Assembly (NCBI RefSeq): GCF_905220415.1
Contig: NC_059556.1
Location: 6,460,501-6,524,500, forward strand
Direction of reading: 5' to 3'
DNA length: 64,000 nt
DNA from: Colias croceus
Lineage: Eukaryota; Arthropoda; Insecta; Lepidoptera; Pieridae
Shown here: piece after piece, positions 49,601 to 59,632 of the stretch
Layout: every line of letters starts with the position of its first letter
How positions within the stretch are numbered: position 1 is the stretch's first letter
Program-made: the position numbers and the translations under genes
The notes under the pieces: generated by a model
The model's database searches: none
What the model was told of the DNA's origin: nothing
The model's input: the letters and a program-made list of their open reading frames with translations, nothing else

Positions 49601-52600
49601 CAAAATTATTAGTGAAATAAACATAGAAAAAAAAATAGTTCAAGAAAAGCAGCAGCAAGCAGAGATTGTAGAAATGGCCAACTAATTTAATAAACTGTCA
49701 CACTCACAAACCAAATTGTCTTTTATAATCACAATATAATATTAAATACGGTAACTGCTTGTGATAATTATCTCCGAAATGGAGGATCACACAAATATTT
49801 TTATGTATACCAAATACAAGGATGCCTTTAAAGAAAATATTGACATGATGATATTGTTTTTTTAACCATCTTTCGGGGCTGACTAACTCTGAATGATAAA
49901 ACCATACACTGAAGAAATCATACAAAATATTTAATATCCATATTTATATTGTTATTCCTTATTGAAAAGAATATTGTTAATAATTTCAGATCTCGCTCAC
50001 GCCGCTCATCTCGTAGCCGCTCCCGTTCCAAGTCACGCCCGAAGAGCAAGAGCCCAGCGCCCAAATCTAGATCCAGATCCAGATCTAAGTAAGTTCTAAC
50101 ATGTACACACGAAGCGATTCACGAATATGTATGTTACGAAATCTAGAAGAAAAAATCGTGTTTACTGATCTTGACCTGACATTTAAATATTTAAGTTATT
50201 TATTAAAATGCCTATAAATATTTGAAAAAGTTTTAAGAATATAAAAATATTGACCGTTATGTTAGATTGATCATAACATATTTCGCTATGTCTTCGTGGA
50301 TTGCTATAAAGTTCAGTAGCTTCCAGTTTAAAAGTCATTTTGAGAAATGAATATCACTTTATCAAATGTACTGTTTATAGGTTTAGCTTTAGACATATTA
50401 TGTAATAAATTTTATGTAAATAATGTACATAATAAGATAATTCATTTCTAACTGATTATAATTATCAAAATACACAAAATAATGATACTATCTTCACAAT
50501 AATGCCCTGAAAAATACATAATATTTACACTTAATTATTCTCTGATTAATAATATAACAATAGAATCCTCAAATAATAATTATTATGCATTATGCATGGA
50601 CTTCTCAATGAAACAAACTAACCTAGTTTTATTTAACTAGGTGTGTTATTACAATCGCTGAGCAAAACTTAAAATCGTAAGTAAAATAGCATATTAGAAT
50701 GTGGATCTATGTATATTTTGTAACTATTCGGGTATATATTGTAGTAGATTGTTTTGATGTTTTGGATCATAGTTTGTCAACGTTTCACCCATTAAACACA
50801 TTTGAAAACAAATTACAACATATATGATTAAACATTACTGTAATTGACTACTAAATCGAGAGTGTATTATTACTTTCATTTGAAAAAGGACAAAAAGTGA
50901 ATTTAAACACGATAGTGAAATTAAACCCTTCAAAAATGAAACTTGAAGGCGTTTCTGAACACGCACGCTCGCTAAAAATACGCACGAGCCATATTTTCTA
51001 CAAGTTCATCCTAACATGATCATGTATCAAGGTCTTATTGAGGATTATAAATTGCAAAGAATTGTTAACTCTACCACATATCTATACAATCGTGGATCGA
51101 GCAATCCCGCTCTGCAAACAACATGCATACACAAATAAAAGAAACGTTGGCAAGCTACTAGCTCCAGTGGTCGTGTAGCGTAGTAGTGGTTGCTAAACGT
51201 GCGCGTGACAGGGAGGCGAGCCGCTCGCGTTCCGGCTCGCGCAAGTCGGCGGCGCGCCGCACGCGCTCGCGGTCCGGCTCGCGCGCGCCGCGGGAGCGGA
51301 ACGGCAAGTCGGCCAGCGCGTCGCCCAAGCGCGGCGAGACCAAGTGAGTGGGGATATGTGCTACGGGTAGGGGGTGGGGATGAGTGGGCGCTGAAGTGGT
51401 ATTCATTACTTACTAGAGTGGCACAGGGACCCAAAGTGAGTGATGGCCTCCGACAATAAGAGACATTGACTCTATTCTGCGCCGTCACTTGCCAATTTTC
51501 AATCTGGAGGTGACGTTTTTATTTAGATAATTATTTTATTTTATCACTTCGCTGCTGGTAGCAGCCGAGATCATGGTCAAGCGCTTCCCTATTTATAAAA
51601 TTAAATGTTTAAAAAATATTGTTGTCTAGTAAATGAGTTTGATATGGCTATGCGAATTTTAATTTCTCATACATGTGTACAATTTATCATGTAAAAAGAG
51701 TAAAGATTTTTGGTGGCATACCATACCATTACCTAAAATTTTATACATATAACTAGCTTTCCGCCCGCGGCTTCGCCCGCGTTTTCAAAGAAAAACCCGC
51801 ATAGTTCCCGTTCCCGTGGGATTTCAGGGATAAAACCTAGCCTATGTTACTCGTGGATAATGTAGCTTTCGAATGGTGAAAGAAATTTTCAAATCTGCCA
51901 AGTAGTTTCGGAGCCTATTCAATTCATACAAACAAACAAACAAAAAATCAAACCTTTCCTCTTTATAATATTTGTATAGATTAATAGAGACAAATTTATT
52001 TTTATATTTGAGATGATTGACTCAAGTTAAACAGTACAGTTGTGTTCTAAAATTTATAGTTATTAAACTGTAACACAATTTAGTATGTTCAATATTCAAT
52101 TGGAATGAATTGCTATATTTCCTAAACAATGCAGGTGGTATAGAATTTGTCATTATAAGAAATGCAAATTTACACCAACATAATATTATTTTGATGCATT
52201 ACTTGCCTTCAAGTATCCTCCTAAAAAACTTCAAAGCGCTCACTCATTCGAAATCCCAACACAATTGGCATTTTACATTTTTTTTTTCAAAATTTCAACA
52301 AGACAATTACCCAAAATATAGAAAGCACAAAGGTCTTTATTAATATTTCTCATATTTTCCTGCAACGTGAAGGGAGGCACCGAAAAGGTGAGCATTTATG
52401 TTAATGCACCTTTATTTTCGTAGTGTATTTATAGTAGATGCACTGCTATTTATTTATTTTTATGCGCATTTTTTTCATGCTTTGGGTATCGATTTATTTC
52501 TGCCTTTTTAGTAGAATATGCAGTGTTTTAGTTTAACTGTAACATTGATTTATTATCCCAAAATTAATTTAATTATTTTTAATAATATATTTCTTTATCC

Positions 52601-53117
52601 AATTAGCTTCAGGTGATTACATAACGAATAACCAGTGCTCTCTAAATTATCTTATGAGAAAACATACATGAACAAATTGTCAAAATCTTTCATAAATATT
52701 TGGTTTTAAATACATAAACTGAATTAAGAAGTAGCCATTAAGATCAAGTTACCAATTTTGTTTCTCGAAACCATGTTTTCAATTGTCAACTTTAGTTTTT
52801 TTTAACTAAAGCAATTTTTTAGAAAGATAAATTGTTTTTACATAGTAACCTAAATAGCTACCCAATTAGGATGTGTATAATTAATACCACTTTCCAACAG
52901 GGAGCGATCCCGTTCCCGCAGCAAGGAGGCGGCGTCACCGAAGCGCGAGGAAGTTCGCGAGCGCGAAGCGAGCAAGTCCCGTTCGCGTTCGCGCTCGCGC
53001 TCTGCGTCCCGTTCGCGTTCCGGCTCGCGCGAACGTTCGCGATCCGCCTCGCCGCGACAGAACGGCGAATCGCAGGACAGAGCGAGCACCGACCGTTCGC
53101 CGAGAAGCGGGGATTAG
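43342..53117 (+). CDS. B52: SR splicing factor B52/SRp55 (SRSF4/5/6 family), complete
   Basis: Coding exons: 43342-43467, 43596-43666, 44548-44643, 46862-46946, 48578-48651, 49202-49381, 49990-50088, 51212-51343 and 52901-53117. They total 1080 nt, 359 residues plus stop, all GT-AG and in frame. Domain order: RRM1 (about residues 4-72; RNP2 VYVGGL, RNP1 GYGFVEFE), an Arg-rich linker, and pseudo-RRM2 with the hallmark SWQDLKD heptapeptide. A long RS/SR tail ends RSPRSGD. Known: SR proteins bind exonic enhancers and recruit the spliceosome, shuttle with phosphorylation of the RS tail, and autoregulate by alternative splicing. Near-identity to fly B52 in both RRMs makes this firm. Confidence 0.97.
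44548..44643 (+). CDS. B52: B52 exon 3, linker (standard version)
   Basis: Starts G|GTGGTGGTGGAG, giving R-VVVEPARGIDRSADRYRRD. This matches the VVVEPARG that follows RRM1 in fly B52. Donor GA|gtgagt, phase 2. If the donor is skipped the frame ends within one codon (TGA at 44644-44646). Confidence 0.92.
45267..45483 (+). CDS. B52: B52 alternative exon 3', paralogous linker / alternative 3' end
   Basis: After a TGTGTAG acceptor the sequence G|GTGAGCGTGGAG encodes R-VSVERARGVPRGSDRWGGR and then DGKAPPRARAPRSSQ. This is clearly a diverged version of exon 3 in the same entry phase. The frame stays open to a TAG at about 45481-45483, and AATAAA follows at about 45511. Two roles are possible: a terminal exon giving an RRM1-only protein, or a mutually exclusive internal exon using a weak donor near 45377 or 45392 (both phase 2, matching exon 4). 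SR genes commonly autoregulate through such exons. Confidence 0.6.
46028..46075. repeat. Perfect 22-bp hairpin in B52 intron
   Basis: CTCATAAATCTGATGTGCTT(AA) at 46028-46049 is exactly reverse-complemented at 46054-46075 across a 4-base loop (TTTG). There are no mismatches in 22 pairs. It is too short in the loop for a normal microRNA precursor. It may be a structured intronic element or a recent inverted duplication. Confidence 0.85.
46862..46946 (+). CDS. B52: B52 exon 4, start of RRM2
   Basis: Enters with one base. DYNYRYGPPTRTEYRLIVEN then LSSRISWQ, ending at donor CAG|gtaaga in phase 0. It contains the first strand (RNP2-like RLIVENL) of the pseudo-RRM and the start of the SWQDLKD signature, which is split across the next intron. 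Confidence 0.95.
47440..48300. repeat. Degenerate repeat-like sequence in B52 intron 4
   Basis: A GC-rich patch (47440-47650) is followed by sequence with several interrupted short ORFs, one of which resembles the C-terminal 'GRP..RW' region of RTE-type LINEs (about 47780-47900). Too decayed to classify. Confidence 0.3.
48438..48514 (+). ncRNA. C/D-box snoRNA, copy 1 (28S rRNA guide)
   Basis: C box ATGATGA 48443-48449, D' CTGA 48479-48482, C' TTGATGA 48488-48494, D CTGA 48506-48509. All four boxes are present with normal spacing in B52 intron 4, about 65 bases upstream of exon 5. The guide before D', ACCATCTTTCGGG (48465-48477), is complementary to the conserved 28S rRNA segment CCCGAAAGATGGT. 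By the D+5 rule it would direct 2'-O-methylation of the G after CCC. Intron-encoded snoRNAs are processed from the host intron after splicing. This is the best preserved of the three copies. Confidence 0.8.
48578..48651 (+). CDS. B52: B52 exon 5, RRM2 core
   Basis: DLKDYMRQAGEVTYADAHKQ HRNEG after acceptor tttacag. The exon ends GG|gtaaga with two bases left. It is nearly identical to the B52/SRSF family in the pseudo-RRM helix 1 and strand 2. Confidence 0.95.
49005..49042 (+). pseudogene. Decayed duplicate of the start of B52 exon 6
   Basis: GTGTCAG|TGTGGTAGAATTCGCGACGC mirrors the true exon start GCAG|TGTGGTGGAATTCGCAACG at 49202. It carries an in-frame TAG. Upstream sequence (about 48925-49004) also matches the sequence upstream of the real exon, so a roughly 200-bp tandem duplication is likely. 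If spliced in it would terminate RRM2 early. Confidence 0.7.
49064..49139 (+). ncRNA. C/D-box snoRNA, copy 2
   Basis: C box ATGATGA 49069-49075, D' CTGA 49102-49105 and D CTGA 49131-49134. The C' is weak (GTGATCG). It has the same guide, CCATCTTTCGGG, at 49089-49100. It sits in B52 intron 5, upstream of exon 6. The second half differs from copy 1, so only the 28S guide is shared. Confidence 0.7.
49202..49381 (+). CDS. B52: B52 exon 6, end of RRM2 and start of RS domain
   Basis: Entry with one base gives G-VVEFATHSDMRAAIEKLDG, then TELNGRRIRLVEDRR, followed by alternating Ser/Arg. Donor AG|gtaatg. A decayed copy of this exon's first 40 bases, with an in-frame TAG, lies at 49005-49042. Confidence 0.95.
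49840..49917 (+). ncRNA. C/D-box snoRNA, copy 3
   Basis: C box ATGATGA 49845-49851, D' CTGA 49879-49882, C' AATGATA near 49892 and D CTGA 49909-49912. It has the same ACCATCTTTCGGG guide at 49865-49877. It lies in B52 intron 6, about 75 bases before exon 7. Three introns in a row each carry one copy, always shortly upstream of the next exon. Confidence 0.75.
49990..53117 (+). CDS. B52: B52 exons 7-9, RS domain
   Basis: Exons 49990-50088, 51212-51343 and 52901-53117, all entering with one base. Exons 7 and 8 end with two; exon 9 ends at TAG 53115-53117. They are dominated by SR/RS dipeptides, with KSKSPAPKSRSR in exon 7 and a terminal STDRSPRSGD. Each RS exon starts G|GAG or A|TCT, which makes the cassettes phase-compatible and skippable. 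High-GC minus-strand and plus-strand ORFs here are shadows. Confidence 0.93.
51748..51985 (+). mobile_element. RTE-type LINE 3' tail in B52 intron
   Basis: Begins AACTAGCTTTCCGCCCGCGG, has CGTTTTCAAAGAAAAACCCG and AAACAAACAAACAAAAAATC, and ends TATAATATTTGTATAGATTA. Plus orientation, 5'-truncated. It is preceded at 51540-51595 by a second retroposed fragment containing GGTCAAGCGCTTCCCTAT. Confidence 0.7.
52373..52387 (+). CDS. B52: Possible 15-nt microexon in the B52 RS domain
   Basis: GGAGGCACCGAAAAG lies between a pyrimidine tract with AAG acceptor and a strong donor AG|gtgagc. It would enter with one base and leave with two, exactly the phase pattern of the neighbouring RS exons, adding EAPKR in frame. 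The AAG acceptor is weaker than CAG, so usage is doubtful. Confidence 0.35.
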
Positions 53118-53740
53118 GTTACGCGTATACGCCGCGATCGCAACTAATGTACGCAGTTTTATTGCAATGGTGTTTAAATTTAAAATGTTGTTTGCGTTTT
53201 GATTTGGACTGTGATATGTTTTATCGGATAAAATAGGAAATTGTGGCTAAGAATTCTGATTTTGTTGTATCGCAATTTTCATTGTAGCAAGATTTTTTGT
53301 TAATACACTTTTTGATAAACAGACATGGATAACTAGTACGTAAATTGTTGTGTGTCGCGGTGTTACTAGTCTTAAATAAATAGTAAGTTAATTTTACACG
53401 AGAGTTTTGTAATTCGTTACAAAGCGACAGGTGTCACGGTCTTTGGGTTATTACTGACACGTTTTTCTTTATATAAAATTAAAATATGTTTTTTTTGTAT
53501 GCAAGAGAACTAGCATTTGGAATTTATATAACTATTAAATTAATTGTTAGTAACTTTTCACTTGTGGAAAGTTTGAAAATTTGCTGTATTTGTAACAGTT
53601 TTTGGCTAGGTTAAAATTACTGTTGTAGATGAAGTTGTAAAATACTTTGTGACACCCCTATTTTGTATAGGTTAAGGTATTCTGTAAATACTGATTCTAT
53701 TTAAGGCACCAAATAAATAACTATTAAGGAATATTTTTTT
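53118..53740 (+). other. B52 3' UTR
   Basis: AT-rich sequence from the TAG to the AATAAATAACT signal near 53711-53716, followed by a T-rich downstream element at about 53730-53750. Length about 0.6 kb. Confidence 0.65.
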
Positions 53741-54900
53741 GTTTTATTTGTTTGACACCTAACCTACCTATATTACCTACCTTTTTCAAGAAAATGGTTT
53801 TACAGATCTAGTAAATTGATTTTAGTAAAATCTTTGTTCTTAAGATGAAATGTACCTGAGTCAAATATGGTAAAAAGGTGGACATACCTACACATGCATT
53901 ATTTGGTATAAGAAAGTTATTTGATATTGATTGAAATTGCAGTTAATATTACACACAATGATCACAATAAAAATAAATCAATCTGAAATTTGGCATTTTA
54001 GTCCAATCATTTTAGGGGTTGGCCTAGGAAAATTGAGAGATCTACCCAGTATATTATTACAACGAAGAAACCAATGACCTATAATAATATACTAGTAGAC
54101 GCGGCATACGCCAACATCATTGCACTAAAAAACAGCGTAATTAATACATACCTACTTACTAACGCATTATCACCAATACAGTTGTTCTCTCTTTCACTCT
54201 CACGCACGAGACATAATACATGTCTCACTCATGTACTTCGTAATAACAACTGCCGATTAAAATACAAAATGAACGTCCAGCCACGACGCTGAATGGTGCG
54301 TGACTAAGTGAAACTCGGGCACTTAGCTGAGTTTTTTCTTGCCAAAATAGAGAGCGGGTAACGTATCTAGCTCTTTTATATATCGTAGGAAGAAACTTGT
54401 ATTTTTGCATCCTAAAGCTGTTCTCAAAATTCACATGTACCTAATTGGATGGTCGCAAATTTTAAAATCAAAAGATCACAAAAGAAAAATTTTCACGTTT
54501 TCTATGGTTTTTAACTTTTTACGCTATATGCATTTATTATCAATATTGGAGAGAATTTAATTCTCTTCAACAACTGTTTTCGAGATAGAGGCGTAGTGTA
54601 TCTCGATTTTCCGAGATTTGCACCTAATTTGGGGTAAAATGACTGCACTATTAATTGATGCTGCTAACTAATAGCTACTAGTCTGATAGGATAGTAATTT
54701 TAATCTCAATATTCACGTAGTATTCAAATTTCAAAAGAAAAGTTCTATTAATTAAATTTAAAATTATCACAAAAATAAAATGTTCAGAAATTAGATAGTT
54801 CAGGATACATCGCCCATTTTTGCAAGTGACTACTATCAAGCTGATTTTCCGTTTGTAGCTTTATTTTGATGAGACACCGAATAATTTCGTGTACGAAAGT
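53741..54900. other. Intergenic between convergent B52 and Delta
   Basis: AT-rich with no coding signal and no classified repeat. Confidence 0.4.
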
Positions 54901-54907
54901 CTCGATT

Positions 54908-55253
54908 GTGGTAGCTAACAGAGATAACAAGGATAAAATTTTTTGATTTGATGGTTCTCAAATATTTATTACGCAATTTGTAGGACAATATGTCTGTTGA
55001 ATTATATAAACATTAACTAAGTGAAAACAAAAAAATCAGCTTGTTAGTAATCATTTATGATGACCTCGTTATCGATATACTTTGGAAAGGGGGACTCTTT
55101 GAACCAACCATAGATTTTGTAGGACAAATATTTTTTCGAATAATTTAGGTAATTATCTTGAGATTGAACCAAAAAAAAAATTCAGTTATTAATAAATATT
55201 TGAGAACCATCAAATCAAAAAATTTTATCCTTGTTATCTCTGTAAGCTACCAC
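54908..55253. mobile_element. Inverted-repeat element, 64-bp arms
   Basis: Arms at 54908-54971 and 55190-55253 match with one mismatch, starting GTGGTAGCTAACAGAGATAA. The centre is unrelated AT-rich sequence. Looks like a MITE; no clear target duplication was found. Confidence 0.65.
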
Positions 55254-55311
55254 AAATTTTTCAGTAAAACTTTTTTTTATCATTTTACGAAGAAATCGTA
55301 CAACTTTTATA

Positions 55312-56358
55312 TACCGTAAAATGGGGTGAATAGAAATCGCGGGGTGTATAGAAACAAACCTGAGAACTTGGGTCGTTCTAGTGTCTCTATAGTCTGTTAA
55401 AGTATCTTTATTCCCACTATTAATAAAACTGCAACATTTTTCCTTCAATCTGGCAACATTAAAATTTACGTAAAGTTTAATGACATAAAGAAAAAAGCTG
55501 TTGAAGTGAACGTCTGCGTACAACTGTTTATTAACTGTGTAAAACTTTTAAAAAAACATCAAGTTCTTCACCGTTATCTCCTTGTCAATTTGCATACTTG
55601 GATAGCTAAGTTTCTCATCTATTAGGAATAAAAAGTTGAGTATCAATATTCCATCATTTTGTTCTAATTTTTTAGTAAAATCGAGACTTAGAATTTTTTT
55701 ACTGAATTCGAGGTGAATAGAACCGAGTGGGGGGCGATTAGACACGCCTTTAGGGTCAATAGAATCGATCAAAGGTGTGAATAGATACGAGTGAGGGGTT
55801 GATAGCAACGAGAAAGAGGTTAATAGAAACATGATTTTCAGGGTTGTCAATCGAGTATTTTTTCATCATAACAGTTTTCAATTAAAAATTTTTGTTAAAA
55901 TGTTTTTCTGTGACACTTTAATTTGAAAGTTACATTTTTTATCTTCAACGGCCTTAATCGGCATTAATCCTTTCAACCTTTGTAATGTTACTAACGCTAC
56001 CAATATGATTATAATTACAAAAATTAAACTTTTCAATTATTGTTGATAGTTGTTTACTGAAAAACGAATAAGTAGGTACATAAGTACAAAACAAGTTGAT
56101 TTTGACAACCCTAAGTTTTTTCTCTATTCACCCCTCTGTCGTATCTTTTGACCCCACTTTCAAGGTAAATAGAAACGGCCTACTTTTTCCTATTTCACAA
56201 ATAATTCTCAAATTTATGTATAATCAAAGCATAACTATTTGGTAAATTAAAACGAGACTCGCAATTTGACAATTCTTTGATAACAGCTTTCATACAAAAT
56301 GTGTAAGAAAATCAGTCTAGAAGTTGAAAGTTGTGTCTATTAACCCCATTTTACGGTA
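55312..56358. mobile_element. TA-flanked element rich in a GGGTGAATAGAAAC-like word
   Basis: Ends are exact 16-bp inverted repeats, TACCGTAAAATGGGGT (55312-55327) and its complement (56343-56358), i.e. TIRs inside a TA dinucleotide as in Tc1/mariner-type insertions. Inside, words like GGGGTGAATAGAAAT, GGTCAATAGAATCG and GAGGTTAATAGAAAC recur at least eight times in both orientations with irregular spacing. There is no transposase ORF. Confidence 0.65.
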
Positions 56359-57149
56359 CAATATTTTTTCATTGTTATACCCTTACACATCAAAAAAAAA
56401 AATTGCGTTCTCTAAAAAACGCAACCCTAAATGTAACTTTTCAATGGACTACCTATATGCCATGCCATCTCTTTTTGACGACAATCGTTGTACGTTCGTG
56501 TGACGCTTTTGAAAATCGAATGTTTTGTGTCTTGTGTAATGTTGGTAGGTAACAAACTTTTAACTTATCATTGGCTAGATGTAAAGATTCAGTAGGTAGC
56601 TTTTGTACCATAACCGTATTGTAACTTATCAACAATTTGAAATGATTTCTCTAAGCAATATATGTATATTTTTTTAATAGATAGAGTTATTCAGGAGGAA
56701 TGTCTTAGTATATAATTTTAGGTTTTGGACAAAGCGGGCGAAGACGCTAGGTAAGCTAGTTTTATATAAAAATACCAGTTTTTCTGTTCATGAGTGAATT
56801 CGATTGATGACTGATTTTTTAGTCTTTAAATTAATTATCTACCTGTTCGAATTTCATCTTCCTCATTATGTTTTAGGCTTAAAGTAGATCGACGTGTATT
56901 AGCCAACTAAAATAATACTGCTAATTAATTACTAATAATAATAATTGTTGTTTGTTGTGTTATATTGTAGATGATTGCTTTGACCATGCTATAAATTTGC
57001 TAAAAATGAAATAGATCAATCAAATTATTAAGTTTTCAAAACTAATTTGTAATTTTGTTTTTCAGGTTCAATTAAATATCATACCTTGTTAAATGTAATA
57101 ACAATTTAGGTAATATGAGTAGAAATATAAAAATAAAATAACCAAGTAT

Positions 57150-59538
57150 CTTTTGTAAACAATTGTTTATTAACATTTTATTTCTCGTTGCATCACTGCA
57201 CATAATAATACACATTCGTCACATACACTCGCTGGCAAAAATATCACCGTATTAGCAATTTCAATATGACTTTATTGTGATAGGAGCTATCTATGGAATT
57301 ATTCTTTGTTACGCTTCCTGTCTACATGCTTTCATTTTTCTTTTGAAATTATACGAATACATGTGAATATACTAAAAGTAGAGAAAGTATTGTAGAATAA
57401 TAAATTATTGTACTTACTTAGAAAAATATAGCATATTAAAATAATAATCATGTGGTTCGCATGCAAAATATAATTAGAAAAATAGTGATAATTATAAAAT
57501 AGGCTAAAAGATAAATATTTAATAGTCTCTCGTTAGAGAAATGGAATGATTTGAAATTTTAATTAAATTCTTTCAGTATATCCACAATTTACTATAAATG
57601 CATTCATGATTCAATAAAATAAGTTAAAATCAAGAAGACAATTTCATATCAGTCAATCTTAAATAATCAAAAAAACATACCGGCCGAATAATAATAATAA
57701 CCTCCTCCTTTTATTGAAGTCGGTTAATAATAGTTGAACATTGATTAATTAATAATAAATTCAATACAATCATGATAGTTTTAATAAATAAATTTAAAAA
57801 ACTGTCATTTTATTGTTTATCAATAACATTCTATAGAACATAATATTGGAGGAATAAAAGAAAAATGAAAGTCTTTCATATCACTGTGATCAATGTTTAA
57901 GTACACTAGATATCATAATGTTACTCGGCAACGCTTATTTCCTCATAATTTATTGTTACATTTTGTCATCTTACAAAATTAAATACAAGAACATTATTAT
58001 TGATCATCAGTCTATTCATAGTTTGATATAAATTTTACAATTTTGTCGACTCTAACCTTCATTAAATCTATGCTCGAGTACAAAAGGCAACATAAGAGGT
58101 AACAACTATAGTAAAACAATATCTACAAGAAAGTTTTATACAACGGCAATTTAACATAAATTATTTTCACATCTAGCCGATTCTCTGACGCCCATCGCAT
58201 ATTCTCATGGAATATGAAATGAGAGTGAAAAGAATAAATACGCTTTATGCTCTGATACAGTAATATCGTGGCGCAAACGAATGAGTCTACATATAATATG
58301 CGAAAAAATATTTCTGTTTGTGTTTCACGTAAACATTTACACTGCAGTACATAAATATGGATACAAAAAATAGCTCATGCGCTTTCACTCACTAGATACA
58401 CCTATTAAAATAAATAAGTTAAAACAACTTTCAATATTATGTCGTATGTTGCCTAATGACATCATTATATTGTCACAGTACTCTTACAAAACGGAGAATA
58501 TACTTACATCGCTACAACTTAATAACTTTTTTATACACAATGACTTAGGTTTCGACATTTTCTTATAAGTACTCAAATTATTTTAAACCTATGGACTAAT
58601 TACGTGCGTCGTATATTGTGAGGTTCGAGCGCGACGGTCGCGTCCTGCGAGTGAGGGCTCGCAGGACCCGACGGTTGCACTCAAAGTTGAGGAACGTCGT
58701 CCGACCTACATTCCAGTAAGAATTGAAGCGAAAAGTGGAGAGAAAAATCTGTGTCGATTTTCAAAAAAACCTGAACAAGATTTCTATAAATATAAATCAT
58801 AATCATAGGAACGATGACAACAATTAGTCAAATCACAAAATTAATAATCATTATAAAAAGAACGCACGATTCGCGTTTTCAATAAATTAGTCTAAAATCT
58901 TATTTAACGCACGGTTTGGTTTCTATACTGGTGCGAGTCTAAAGAGGGATAGCGGGGTGTGAACGGCGTACCCATTATACTCATTGTGTTCGCGGAACGA
59001 AACCTTTGCAGGGAAAGGAAAGGGCGGCGGTTCGTCTCTTCCACTGAAGAAAAGAGTGAAAGAAAAGAAGCGACCAGAGGGATAGAACAATGAGACAATA
59101 GTAGGATCGAGGGTACAAAAGTGGCACATCGAGTATAATGCGTACGTGGCGTTACCGGGCGGCGGACCGACCGCCCGGCCGCATTCACGTTACCTACAGA
59201 GATCGCATACAGTGGACACTGGCCCACTAGCCCGCGGCGAGCGCGGCCCGGCCCCGCGCTGCCCGAGCTGCCCGCCCGGCGCGGGCTGCGGGCAGCGCGC
59301 GGGCAGCGCGGGGCACGCTCGCCGACCGGGGCGGGAAAACAAACGCGACCACTCCGCCGTTACTATTTACAGAGCGGGTAGATCGCATTCAAATAAATAC
59401 ATCCGAACACTTAAAACTAGCCGTTTATACAGGGGTCATTTTACATTTAACGCTATATGTACACGCGGCGCACAGCCTTGATCGCACGAGCGTCCGATTT
59501 GAATAAATAAGTTAATGTCCATCGATTGTAAGTTAGCA
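57150..59538 (-). other. Delta 3' UTR (probable)
   Basis: On the minus strand the sequence after the Delta stop is AT-rich and ends near a GTTAATAAACAA polyadenylation signal (plus-strand TTTATTAAC near 57168). Exceptions are a nearly pure G/C block at 59218-59330 and a K-box-like TGTGAT (plus ATCACA 58832-58837). K boxes in fly Notch-pathway 3' UTRs are microRNA sites, but a single 6-mer is weak evidence. Length would be about 2.4 kb. Confidence 0.55.
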
Positions 59539-59632
59539 CTACACTTGCGTCGCGAACGTCGGCGGCAGGCAGTGGTCGTCTAACACGTACACCCCCCCGC
59601 CTTCTAGCGCTCGCTTCACTAGCGACGTATCG
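59539..59632 (-). CDS. Dl: Delta last coding exon
   Basis: After acceptor tgttacag it encodes (S)DTSLVKRALEGGGVYVLDD HCLPPTFATQV and TAG (plus CTA 59539-59541). Entry with one base matches the AG left by the previous exon. The ATQV end resembles the ATEV of vertebrate DLL1. Confidence 0.88.

Noticed and set aside
51045..51488. 147-codon minus-strand ORF
   Set aside because: Opposite strand of B52 RS exon 8, Arg/Ala-rich by composition.
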